In this document: piece after piece, positions 48,972 through 56,648 of the stretch | Layout of the letters: every line of letters begins with the position of its first letter | How positions within the stretch are numbered: the first letter of the stretch is position 1 | DNA from: Deltaproteobacteria bacterium | GTDB taxonomy: Bacteria; Myxococcota; Myxococcia; Myxococcales; SZAS-1 | Direction of reading: 5' to 3' | DNA: 64,000 nt | Assembly: GCA_018266075.1 (NCBI GenBank) | Contig: JAFEBB010000003.1 | Span: forward strand, 124,001-188,000 | Notes under the pieces: model-generated | Seen by the model: the letters and a program-made list of their open reading frames with translations, nothing else | Told to the model about the DNA's origin: nothing | Database searches by the model: none | Position numbers and translations under genes: made by a program

Positions 48972-50186
48972 GGCCGCGAGCAGCGCGGCCACGCGATCCA
49001 GCACGGCGTCGGCGAGGGCGTCCTTGCGCTGGAGCGCGAGCGGCTCCTGCTTGCCGTCGCGGTGGAGCAGGGTGGCGGCGTTCTGGTCCACGTCGAAGCC
49101 GCGATCGCTTTGCGCGACGTCGTTGGCCACGACGAGATCCAGGTTCTTCTTCTGCAGCTTGGCCTGCGCGTTCGCGAGCAGCTGCTCCGTCTCCGCGGCG
49201 AAGCCCACGAACACCGGCCGCAGCGGCCCCGTGCCCGCGGCCTGGCTCGCTTCACCGAGCACGTCCGGCGTGCGCTCCAGCACCAGCGTCTCCGCGCCTT
49301 CGCCCTTCTTGAGCTTCTGCTCGGCCACCTGCGCGGGCCGATAGTCGGCGACGGCGGCGGCGGCGATCACCGCGTGCATCCCTGGCAGCGCGGCGAGCGT
49401 GGCGCGGAGCAGCTCCTGCGCGGTGGTGATCCGGATCAGCGTCACGCCCGGCGGCGGCGAGATCGACACCGGTCCGCTCACCAGCGTGACCTCGGCGCCC
49501 CGGCGGCGCGCGGCCGCGGCGATGGCGTAGCCCATCTTGCCGCTCGAGCGGTTGGACACGAAGCGCACCGGATCGATCGCCTCGCGCGTGGGCCCCGCGG
49601 TCACCAGCACGCGGCGGCCGGCGAGGTCGTGGGGCGCGAGGAGGCGCTCGGCGGCGTCGAGGATGGCGTCGAGGGTGGCCAGGCGGCCGGCGCCCACGTC
49701 GCCGTCGGCGAGGGCGCCGCTCTCCGGGCCCACGAAGTGGAAGCGGGGCAGCTCGCCGAGCGCGGCCACGTTCTCTTGCACCAGCTCGTTCTCCCACATG
49801 GCCGTGTTCATGGCCGGCGCGAGCAGGATGGGGCAGCGCGCGGCGAGCAGCGTGGTGGTCACGGCGTCGTCGCCCAGGCCGGCGCGGATGCGGCCGAGGA
49901 GGTCCGCGGTGGCCGGCGCGATGACGAAGAGGTCCAGCCCGCGCGCGATGGCCAGGTGGCCGTAGGCGGAGTCCTGCGCGGGATCGAGCAGGTCGGTGAG
50001 CACCGGCCGTCGCGCCAGCGCCTGGAAGGTGAGCGGCGAGACGAACTGCGTGGCCGCGCGCGTGAGGCAGACGCGCACGTCGGCGGCGTCCTCTTTCACG
50101 AAGGCGCGCACCAGCTCGCAGGCCTTGTACGCCGCGATGCCGCCGCCCACGCCGATGGCGATGTTCTTGCCCGAGAAGCGAGCCAT
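48966..50186 (-). CDS. coaBC: CoaBC: phosphopantothenoylcysteine decarboxylase/synthetase
   Basis: CoaBC makes 4'-phosphopantetheine in coenzyme A synthesis: CoaB joins phosphopantothenate to cysteine and CoaC decarboxylates it using FMN. The 406-residue protein has the CoaC flavin domain (1-175), with 'IAIGVGGGIAAYKACELVR', the His in 'YGHLAIAR', 'APAMNTAMW' and 'VGPESGALADGDVGAGRL'. The CoaB domain (about 185-400) has 'VLVTAGPTREAIDPVRFVSNRSSGKMG' and 'DLVVANDV'. In the E. coli enzyme the substrate-binding flap has Cys158 in ACGD; here the same place reads ADGD, so that cysteine is replaced by Asp. This resembles the actinobacterial type as I remember it. It is convergent with the lipoprotein gene. 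Confidence 0.95.
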   Translation of the reverse strand: MARFSGKNIAIGVGGGIAAYKACELVRAFVKEDAADVRVCLTRAATQFVSPLTFQALARRPVLTDLLDPAQDSAYGHLAIARGLDLFVIAPATADLLGRIRAGLGDDAVTTTLLAARCPILLAPAMNTAMWENELVQENVAALGELPRFHFVGPESGALADGDVGAGRLATLDAILDAAERLLAPHDLAGRRVLVTAGPTREAIDPVRFVSNRSSGKMGYAIAAAARRRGAEVTLVSGPVSISPPPGVTLIRITTAQELLRATLAALPGMHAVIAAAAVADYRPAQVAEQKLKKGEGAETLVLERTPDVLGEASQAAGTGPLRPVFVGFAAETEQLLANAQAKLQKKNLDLVVANDVAQSDRGFDVDQNAATLLHRDGKQEPLALQRKDALADAVLDRVAALLAAR

Positions 50187-50250
50187 GCCGTGGTTATAGC
50201 GCCGGATCCGGCTCGGATCTGCTTTCCGGACGAGGCGCCCGGTCGCGGGC

Positions 50251-50271
50251 CGTGGGTCGTGGGTCGTGGGT
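50251..50271 (+). repeat. Seven-base tandem repeat (CGTGGGT x3)
   Basis: Three head-to-tail copies of CGTGGGT (50251-50271) are followed by a degenerate CGTTCGG. It lies in the 124-bp gap between the divergent-looking ends of coaBC and the porin gene. Both genes are on the minus strand, so this is upstream of coaBC. Confidence 0.7.
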
Positions 50272-50310
50272 CGTTCGGAGACGCCCAGGCGGCTCGCGAA
50301 GCGAATCGGC

Positions 50311-51810
50311 CTAACTCGACGCGCCGTCGTCGTCGTCGGTCTTCGGCTTCTGCTTCTTCTTGGGCGCCGGATCGGGCTTCTTCTTGGGCGCAGGCGCGTC
50401 GCTGTCGTCCTTGAGCTTCTGCGGCTGCTCTTCGGACGCGTCGTCCTTCTTGGGCTTGTCGTCGTCGCCGATGGCGTCGCTCTTGGGCTTGCTGGGCGTG
50501 GGCCGGACGATGTCGAAGTTGTAGCGGAGGTCGATGGCGAAGACCTCCGTCTGCCCGCTGTAGCTGTAGGGCGGATCCGGGTTGGTTTCGGTCTTGTCCG
50601 CGTGGCGCTGGCCGATGATGCCGTACTGGAACACCGCGTCGATCTCCACGGGCTCGGTCATCGTCTCCATGGGGCTCATGAAGCGGAAGCCGATGCCGCC
50701 CGAGAGCACGTGCGTGGGGCCGTCGAGGATGTTGGTGAGCCCGTTCTGCAGGGGCACCATGGTGGGGCGGAAGTAGTAGCCGCCGCGCAGGTCCACCGAG
50801 TCCACCACGCGCCACTCCACGCCGAAGCGGGGGATGAGGATGTCCTCGAAGCCGGGCGGCGCGTCCTGCGAGCTCATGGCCAGCGCGTCGGTGAGCCCCA
50901 GGCCCGAGGCGAGGACGCCGCTGAACTTCACCTGGATGGCCGCGGCCGGGTTGGGCGCCGCGCTCCAGCGGGCGTACTCGAGGTCGGCGTCGAGGGTGAC
51001 CGACGGGATGGGCGCGTAGTGCACGCCGAGCGTGAACTCGTTCGGGGTGAAGAACACCACGCCCTTCACATCCAGGAAGAGGCTGCCCACGTCGCCCAGG
51101 GCGATGTTGGTGGGCAGCTCGTAGTTGAGGTCCATCGACTGTCGCCAGCAGAAGCCGATGCGCAGGTTGCTCAGCGGGATGAGGGTGAGCCCGGCCACCA
51201 GGCCCTGCTTGGTGATGAGCTCGTTCACCAGGTCGCGGCGCTGGAAGTTCTTGTTGAAGAGGTCGACGTTGAACTCGATGTCGCCCGAGAAGTCCGAGAG
51301 CGCCTGCAGGCCCAGGCCCAGGTAGAGCCAGTCGGTGGGCTTGCCGCCCAGGCCGAGGAACACCTGAATGCGGTCGGGCGAGGATTGGTAGAGGTACCAG
51401 CTCGGCTCGCTGGGCTCCACCGCTTGAACCTTGATCAGGTTTCGCGTGGGCAGCGACAGGCCCACGCCGAGCGCGAGCCGGTCCTGGAGCTTGCCCGCGA
51501 AGGGGAAGATGAAGCCCAGCGTGTACGAAGCGGAGCTGGGCGGCCCGTCGGGGAGAGCGAGCTTGGCCGCAGGGTCGTCGGGCGTGACCGTGGTGCTGGG
51601 CGACTCGTAGAAGATGCCGAAGCCCAGGTTGATCAGGGAGTGATCCACGATCAACGACGGGTTGTAGAAGGTGGCGGTGAAGTCGCGGGCGTCGGAGGTC
51701 ATGGCGCCGCCCATGGAGAGCGCGCGCGAGCCGAAGCCGAAGGTGTCGAAGGTGCTGGCGTGGGCGGGGAGCGGCGAGAGCAGCAGCAGGACCAGCGCGA
51801 GCTTTCGCAT
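50311..51810 (-). CDS. Outer-membrane transport protein, FadL/OMPP1 family
   Basis: FadL-type proteins are outer-membrane beta-barrels that pass hydrophobic compounds such as fatty acids or aromatics. The 499-residue protein has a signal peptide (MRKLALVLLLLSPLPAHA). An N-terminal region 'FGFGSRALSMGGAMTSDARDFTATFYNPS' matches the family hatch start, and alternating beta strands run to about residue 420. The C-terminal 75 residues are not barrel-like: they are rich in Lys, Asp and Pro ('KKKPDPAPKKKQKPKTDDDD') and probably disordered. This tail after the barrel is unusual and would be periplasmic or cell-surface. It lies 124 bp upstream of coaBC on the same strand. Confidence 0.85.
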   Translation of the reverse strand: MRKLALVLLLLSPLPAHASTFDTFGFGSRALSMGGAMTSDARDFTATFYNPSLIVDHSLINLGFGIFYESPSTTVTPDDPAAKLALPDGPPSSASYTLGFIFPFAGKLQDRLALGVGLSLPTRNLIKVQAVEPSEPSWYLYQSSPDRIQVFLGLGGKPTDWLYLGLGLQALSDFSGDIEFNVDLFNKNFQRRDLVNELITKQGLVAGLTLIPLSNLRIGFCWRQSMDLNYELPTNIALGDVGSLFLDVKGVVFFTPNEFTLGVHYAPIPSVTLDADLEYARWSAAPNPAAAIQVKFSGVLASGLGLTDALAMSSQDAPPGFEDILIPRFGVEWRVVDSVDLRGGYYFRPTMVPLQNGLTNILDGPTHVLSGGIGFRFMSPMETMTEPVEIDAVFQYGIIGQRHADKTETNPDPPYSYSGQTEVFAIDLRYNFDIVRPTPSKPKSDAIGDDDKPKKDDASEEQPQKLKDDSDAPAPKKKPDPAPKKKQKPKTDDDDGASS

Positions 51811-51842
51811 CCGCCGATCGTCAGCGGGAGTGCGGCGGAGTG

Positions 51843-52481
51843 TCAATGACTTGAATCTTTGCGCGGGGCGGTGAAGTGGAGCGGCACGTCGACCTCGTCC
51901 GCATCCTCTTTCACCGTCGCGCCCAGGAGCCGCGTCTGCAGGCACTCAGCAAGGTGCACGCGAAAGCCCTCGAGCGGCGGCGCGAAGCTCGCTTGCACCA
52001 CGCGATGCCCCTCGAGGGTGAGCGTCGCCGTCGCGTCGATGGCGTCGGGCTTGTCGGTCGAGAGCAGGTGCTCCTGCCAGCAGGCCTCGAGCGCGCGCGT
52101 CACGCGCACGAGCGGCGCGGCATCGGCGGCGGCGGCGAGCTCCCACTCACGGATCGCGAACGCGTCGTGCGCGCGGGCTTCGGCCATGGCGCGAACCTGG
52201 TCGCGCTCGGGCCCGTCGCCCTGGCCGTCGACCTGCAGCGCCGTCTCCAGCTTCTCCACGGCTGCCCAGCCGCGAGCGAGCGCGCGGTGCACGTCGGCAG
52301 GGTGGTCGCGCTTGCCGAGCAGCGGCCGCGCGGCGGAATCGAGCGCGCGCGCGGCGATGAGCGCGGCGCGAACCGTCTCCACCGAAGCTTTCTTCGGCGC
52401 CTCGAGCTCAGCCAGCTTGGTTTGCAGCGGCACGGGGATTGGCTCCGCCGCCAGCGCGATGGCCAGCAGCGCCGCGACCAC
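51843..52481 (-). CDS. Exported hypothetical protein (212 aa)
   Basis: The product starts with a short hydrophobic signal-like segment (VVAALLAIALAAEP), then a helical region rich in Ala, Arg and Glu (about 20-130). The C-terminal part (about 135-205) has 'LRVHLAECLQTRLLGATVKEDADEVDVPLHF', a pattern similar to the TonB-C-like 'AgmX/PglI' C-terminal domains of delta-proteobacteria. Two cysteines (about 133 and 177) could pair. The start is a GTG at 52481, immediately after the PP2C gene (3 bp), which it follows on the same strand. Function unknown. Confidence 0.65.
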   Translation of the reverse strand: MVAALLAIALAAEPIPVPLQTKLAELEAPKKASVETVRAALIAARALDSAARPLLGKRDHPADVHRALARGWAAVEKLETALQVDGQGDGPERDQVRAMAEARAHDAFAIREWELAAAADAAPLVRVTRALEACWQEHLLSTDKPDAIDATATLTLEGHRVVQASFAPPLEGFRVHLAECLQTRLLGATVKEDADEVDVPLHFTAPRKDSSH

Positions 52482-52484
52482 GCG

Positions 52485-53750
52485 CTACTCCTCGATGAAC
52501 GGCTGCACCGCCTGAGCGATGGCCAGCTCCTGCCGCGCCTCGGAGAGGTTCGCGTTGGCCGCGCGCAGACGGTCGGAGAGCACCTGCACGAAGCTCCACA
52601 AGAGCTTCACCGCGAGCACCGGCTCCTTCTTCATCAGCGTCATCAGGTCGTTGCGCGAGACCACCATCACGCGCGTCGGCTCGCTGGCGCGCACGGTCGC
52701 CGAGCGCGGCTCGTTGTCGATGAGCCCCATCTCGCCGAAGTGGCCGCCCGCGCGAAGCTCGGCGATCTCCACGCCGTTCTTCTCGATGGAGACGCGTCCG
52801 CCCACGACGATGAACAGCTCTTCGCCGGGCTGGTTCTCGAGCACGATCTCGCGGCCGCCGGGATAGGTGCGGCTGGTGGCGATCGCGAGGATCGCGGCCT
52901 GCTCCTTGTACGAGAGGTGCTTGAAGAGCGGGATGCGACGCAGCGCCTCGAAGCGCGCGTTGGTCTCGGCCGCCTGCGCGCTCGCCTGCGCCTGGCCCGG
53001 GACTTTGACGACGACGGCGGTGATGTTGTCCTTGCCGCCGCGCGAGTTGGCGAGGTCGATGTACTTCTTGGGCTGCTCGGCGGGCTCGCCGGCCATCAGC
53101 GGCGCGACTTCCTCGTCGGCGAGGTAGCCGTGCAGACCGTCGCTGCAAAGCATGTAGACGTCGCCCGGGACGAGGTCCACCAGCAGCGTGTCCACCTGCA
53201 CGCTCTCCTGGATGCCCACCGCGCGGGTGATGACGTTGCGGTACTGCGAGGTCGCGGCCTGCTCCTTGGTGATCTGGCCGGCCTTGATCTGCGCGTTGAC
53301 GAGGGTGTGGTCCTCGGTGAGCCGGTGCGCCTGGCCGCCGCGGAGCAGGTAGATGCGCGAGTCGCCCACGTGGCCGATGACGGCGCGGTCGCCCGCGGTG
53401 GCCAGGCCGACGAACGTCGTGCCCATGCCGCGCTTGGCCGCGTCGTTGCTGGCCATCTTGTAGATCTCGGCGCAGGCGCGCTGGACGGCCTGCTCCATCA
53501 GGCCCTGGGCAGCGAGCTTGTTGCCGCTGGAGGGATCCTTGGCGAGGCGGCGCATCACCTCGGCGTTCTTCACGAAGATGTCGCGCACCACTTCCACTGC
53601 CTTGGCCGAGGCGACTTCACCCGCCGCGTGGCCGCCCATGCCGTCGGCCACCACGTAGACGCCGGCCGCGTCGTCGGCCAGGAACGCGTCCTCGTTGTGC
53701 TGGCGCTTGCGGCCCACGTCGGTGAGGGACCACGACTGGACTGGGGGCAT
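52485..53750 (-). CDS. PP2C-type phosphatase fused to a cyclic-nucleotide-binding domain
   Basis: The 421-residue protein has an N-terminal PP2C (PppA/PrpC-like) phosphatase domain (about 8-245). Metal-binding motifs are 'QHNEDAF' (D21), 'VVADGMGGH' (D36), 'MLCSDGLHGYL' and 'GGKDNITAVVV'. These residues are all present, so it should be a Mn/Mg-dependent Ser/Thr phosphatase. The C-terminal part (about 285-405) is a cyclic-nucleotide-binding (CRP-like) fold with 'FGEMGLIDNEPRSATVRASEP', the phosphate-binding cassette region. A short coiled coil ends the chain. AGGAG precedes the ATG. It could reverse the action of Ser/Thr kinases under cNMP control (inference). Confidence 0.93.
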   Translation of the reverse strand: MPPVQSWSLTDVGRKRQHNEDAFLADDAAGVYVVADGMGGHAAGEVASAKAVEVVRDIFVKNAEVMRRLAKDPSSGNKLAAQGLMEQAVQRACAEIYKMASNDAAKRGMGTTFVGLATAGDRAVIGHVGDSRIYLLRGGQAHRLTEDHTLVNAQIKAGQITKEQAATSQYRNVITRAVGIQESVQVDTLLVDLVPGDVYMLCSDGLHGYLADEEVAPLMAGEPAEQPKKYIDLANSRGGKDNITAVVVKVPGQAQASAQAAETNARFEALRRIPLFKHLSYKEQAAILAIATSRTYPGGREIVLENQPGEELFIVVGGRVSIEKNGVEIAELRAGGHFGEMGLIDNEPRSATVRASEPTRVMVVSRNDLMTLMKKEPVLAVKLLWSFVQVLSDRLRAANANLSEARQELAIAQAVQPFIEE

Positions 53751-53880
53751 GAAACGCTCCTGCGCGGGCCGGATGCGGACGGAATCCTGCTTATAGACCG
53801 AGGCGCCAAATCGTGTCGATGGAGTCTTCCCGTGACTCTGCGCCGGCCAGGTGACGCGCGTCACCGACTGGGGATCTGGA

Positions 53881-54348
53881 TCAGGGCAAGCCCAGCTCGC
53901 CCTTCAGCCGCTTCACGATCTCGAAGTACTCCTTGCGGCTGAACGGCTGGTTGAGGATGTGGAAATCCTTCTTGGACAGGCCCACGCAGCCGAAGCAGTA
54001 GGTGCAGTCGGAGCAGTTGCGCGAGTAGGTGAGGTAGGCGCTGCCGGTGCAGAGCTCGCACTGCACGCAGTACGCGCTCGCGTGACACGAAATGCAGTCC
54101 ACCGAGTGGGTGCACTCGGTGCAGTCGCGGCAGTTGTCGCAGTGGTTGCAGCGGTAGCAGTTCTGACACCCGTTGCAGAACATGCACGCCGTGCAGCGCT
54201 CGCACTGCTTGCAGGCGTAGCTGCCCGGGTTGCCCGCCTCGGTGGTGAAGGCCCGCGCCAGCCGCTGGTACTCGTCGAAGAAGCTGCGCTTGGTCAGCTT
54301 GGCGAGGTCGGCGGCGCTGATCAGGGGAGCGGTCTCGGTCTTGGCCAT
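53881..54348 (-). CDS. Cysteine-rich protein with CxxC array (21 Cys)
   Basis: The 155-residue product has an N-terminal helical segment (1-40). A cysteine array follows at about 46-122 with 21 cysteines. The first twelve are spaced exactly every three residues ('CKQCERCTACMFCNGCQNC...'); three more clusters follow. The C-terminus (about 123-155) is helical with 'KKDFHILNQPFSRKEYFEIVKRLKGEL'. Such CxxC ladders suggest a metal-rich or disulfide-rich beta-helix. No known enzyme motif was recognised. There is no signal peptide, so it is likely cytoplasmic, which would favour metal binding over disulfides. Confidence 0.75.
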   Translation of the reverse strand: MAKTETAPLISAADLAKLTKRSFFDEYQRLARAFTTEAGNPGSYACKQCERCTACMFCNGCQNCYRCNHCDNCRDCTECTHSVDCISCHASAYCVQCELCTGSAYLTYSRNCSDCTYCFGCVGLSKKDFHILNQPFSRKEYFEIVKRLKGELGLP

Positions 54349-54413
54349 GGGGGGCGAGCCTAGCAAAGCCCGGCCGGGACCCAAGCGCCGCGAGAGGGGA
54401 CGCTGAAATGACA

Positions 54414-54445
54414 CGCGGCGCGCCCCCGCGAGGGAGCGCGCCGCG
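54414..54445 (-). terminator. Terminator-like hairpin after the first Ser-rich lipoprotein
   Basis: CGCGGCGCGC (54414-54423) pairs with GCGCGCCGCG (54436-54445), with an inner CCC/GGG extension. On the minus strand it follows the lipoprotein stop (54469) and is followed by TGTCATTTC. The same hairpin type and tail occur after the next lipoprotein gene. Confidence 0.6.
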
Positions 54446-54468
54446 CGAACTTCACAGCCAACCCAGCG

Positions 54469-56487
54469 TTACGGGATGCTGACCTGCAGGGTGCCGTTGG
54501 GCGCCGCGCCACCCTTCACCTGGTCGACCCAGATGTAATAGGTGGTGTTGCCCGGCAGAGCGCCGCCGCCGTCGACCGCGGTGCTCACCGTGCCCGCGCC
54601 GCACGCCAGCTCGGTGCCCGTGCCGCAGGGCGAGTCGGTGATGAGCATCGCCGCGACACCCACCTGGTCCACGCCGCCGTCCGGCTCGATGTACGAGGTG
54701 GAGATGCTCGGCGCGCCCGCGGCCGGCGTGGTCACCGAGAACACCACGTCAGCAGCGAGCGGAACCGGCGCGCCCGTGTTCGGGTCCACGCAGATGCTGT
54801 TCAGGTCGGCCGGATCCGGCTGGATGTTGTTGTTGGCGCCGAAGGTGTCGAACGCCGCCGTGCCGAGCGCGCCGCCGTCGGGCTGCGTAGCCAGTGCGAT
54901 CGCCACTGCGCCCGAGCAGGTGTCGTTCGCGGGCGGAGGAACGGGCGCGGCCAGGGTGACCGTCACATCGAACGGGCCGCTGGCTGTGCCGTACCCGTCC
55001 ACCGCGAGGATGTAGCTGCCCGCGGGGACACTGGCCTCATCCAGGGTGACCGGGCCGCCCACGGTCGGCGCGAAGCCGCAGGTGAGCTCGCCGCTGGGAC
55101 CCGCGTCGGCCAGGGGGCAGGCCGAGTCGATAGAGACGATGGCATCCAGACCACCGCCGTCCTGGGGCGTGACGACCGCGGTCACGCGCTGGGGCTGGCT
55201 GAGGGTGAAGCCGTAGTACACGTCCGGCGCGCCCTGGCCGCCGCAAGTCGATGCGAGCTCGTCGTTGGCGGCGAACGAGGTACCGCTCACCGTGGCCACA
55301 CCGGAGCCGTCGAAGGTCAGCGCATCGGCGGCGGTGCAGAGGTCGTTGGCCGGCGGAGGGACCGGCGCGGCGGTGGTCACGGTGAGGTCGAAGGCGCCGA
55401 TCGAGCCGGAGTAGCCATCGACGACGATGAAGTAGTCGCCCGCAGCCACGTTGGGCAGGGCGAGGTTGGCGCTCGCGCCGGCCTGGTTGCACCCGAGCTC
55501 GGTGGCGCTCGCGCCACAGCCCGAGAGCAGGTCCACCACAGGCTGGAGGCCACCGTCGGTGTTGGTGGCGGTGGCGGTCACGGTCACCGAGCTGTCCGCG
55601 GCCAGGTGCAGGGCGTAGAAGACATCGTTGCCGCTGCCGCCGCAGGTCTGGCTGGTGTAGTCCGGCGAGAAGGTGGTGTTGTCACCCGAGGCGGTGAAGG
55701 TGCCGTTGCTGCCGGCCGTCAGGGCGAGCGCGGAGTCGCAGGTGTCGCCCGGGGGAGGCTGGCGCACGGTGATGGTGTACGCGCCGAGGCCGGTGCAGTC
55801 GTACGAGCCCACGAGGAACGTGTAGGTCTGGCCCGAGGTCATGGTGACCGTGGTCTGCTCCGGGTCGCCGTTGAAGCCGGTGTCCGAGCCGCCCACGCAG
55901 GCGGAGACGGTGCCCGCGGCGCAGGTGTCGAGGACCACCAGCACGGAGTCGAGGTTGGCGTCGGTCGGGGTGACCACGACCTGGTAGGCGCCATCCGCCG
56001 GCGCGGTGAAGCTGTACACCGCGTCGTTCACCCAGCCGTACACCTGGCTGCAGGTGCCGTTCGGGTCGAGCGTGAAGTCGGTCTTCGCGTTGGTGGTGTC
56101 GCCGGCAACGGCCGTGCCGAGCGTGAGCGCGGTCGCGCCCGTGCAGCTGTCATCGGCCACGCCTGCACCGGGGCAGGTGGAGGCGGTGGTGCCGCCCGAG
56201 CCGCTGCCGCTGCCGCTGTTGCCGTTCGAGCCGCCCGTGGAGCCATTGGTGATGCCCGTCGAGCCGGTGCTGCCGCCGTTCGACGCGCCCGTGGAGCCGT
56301 TGAGGCCCGTGGAGCCGTTCAGGCCGGTGGTGCCGCCGTTGGATCCGCTGGTGGAGCTCGCGGTGGTCCCGGTGGTGGTGCCGGTGGAGGTGGTGGTGCC
56401 GCTCGTCGATCCCGAGCTGCTGCTGCTGCTACCCGAGCAGCCCGCGGCGAGCGCAAGCACGCCCGTGAGAAGGAGAATCCGCTTCAT
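54469..56487 (-). CDS. Ser/Gly-rich lipoprotein with four PPC-like beta domains
   Basis: The 672-residue product has a lipoprotein signal (MKRILLLTGVLALAAGC, Cys17) and a Ser/Thr/Gly/Asn stretch (about 18-105). Four repeated beta-sandwich modules of about 120-150 residues follow (starting near 110, 250, 380 and 530). They are joined by 'PPPGDTC', 'PPPANDLC' and 'PPPANDTC' seams. Each module has a first 'D.C..A.AL' strand, 'YSFTAPADGAYQVVVTP'-type strands and cysteines that pair within the module, resembling bacterial pre-peptidase C-terminal (PPC) domains. The ligand is unknown; it may be attached to the outer-membrane surface. It is paralogous in layout to the gene upstream at 56.6 kb. Confidence 0.8.
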   Translation of the reverse strand: MKRILLLTGVLALAAGCSGSSSSSSGSTSGTTTSTGTTTGTTASSTSGSNGGTTGLNGSTGLNGSTGASNGGSTGSTGITNGSTGGSNGNSGSGSGSGGTTASTCPGAGVADDSCTGATALTLGTAVAGDTTNAKTDFTLDPNGTCSQVYGWVNDAVYSFTAPADGAYQVVVTPTDANLDSVLVVLDTCAAGTVSACVGGSDTGFNGDPEQTTVTMTSGQTYTFLVGSYDCTGLGAYTITVRQPPPGDTCDSALALTAGSNGTFTASGDNTTFSPDYTSQTCGGSGNDVFYALHLAADSSVTVTATATNTDGGLQPVVDLLSGCGASATELGCNQAGASANLALPNVAAGDYFIVVDGYSGSIGAFDLTVTTAAPVPPPANDLCTAADALTFDGSGVATVSGTSFAANDELASTCGGQGAPDVYYGFTLSQPQRVTAVVTPQDGGGLDAIVSIDSACPLADAGPSGELTCGFAPTVGGPVTLDEASVPAGSYILAVDGYGTASGPFDVTVTLAAPVPPPANDTCSGAVAIALATQPDGGALGTAAFDTFGANNNIQPDPADLNSICVDPNTGAPVPLAADVVFSVTTPAAGAPSISTSYIEPDGGVDQVGVAAMLITDSPCGTGTELACGAGTVSTAVDGGGALPGNTTYYIWVDQVKGGAAPNGTLQVSIP

Positions 56488-56525
56488 GCCTATTCCTTGG
56501 TTGAGGTCCAGACGGCCGGGCGAGG

Positions 56526-56554
56526 TGGTACACCTTTTCAGGGGCCTACCTCAA
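56526..56554 (-). promoter_or_regulatory. Promoter-like element of first lipoprotein
   Basis: On the minus strand TTGAGG, a 17-bp spacer and GTACCA. The hexamer GTACCA is 39 bp before the ATG at 56487. The upstream lipoprotein gene at 58055 has the same arrangement. Confidence 0.45.
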
Positions 56555-56591
56555 TAGCCTGTCAAATTTTCTTGGTGTCCCGGAAATGAGA

Positions 56592-56623
56592 GCGGCGCGC
56601 TCGGCCGAAGCCGGGCGCGCCGC
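56592..56623 (-). terminator. Terminator hairpin with UUCG loop after the second lipoprotein
   Basis: GCGGCGCGCTCGGC (56592-56605) pairs with the mirror arm 56610-56623, 14 bp with one wobble, around CGAA; on the minus strand the loop is TTCG. It follows the stop at 56649 and is followed by TCTCATTTCC. It closely resembles the hairpin at 54414. Confidence 0.7.
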
Positions 56624-56648
56624 GTTGCTGCTCAATCGACTGGGACGC

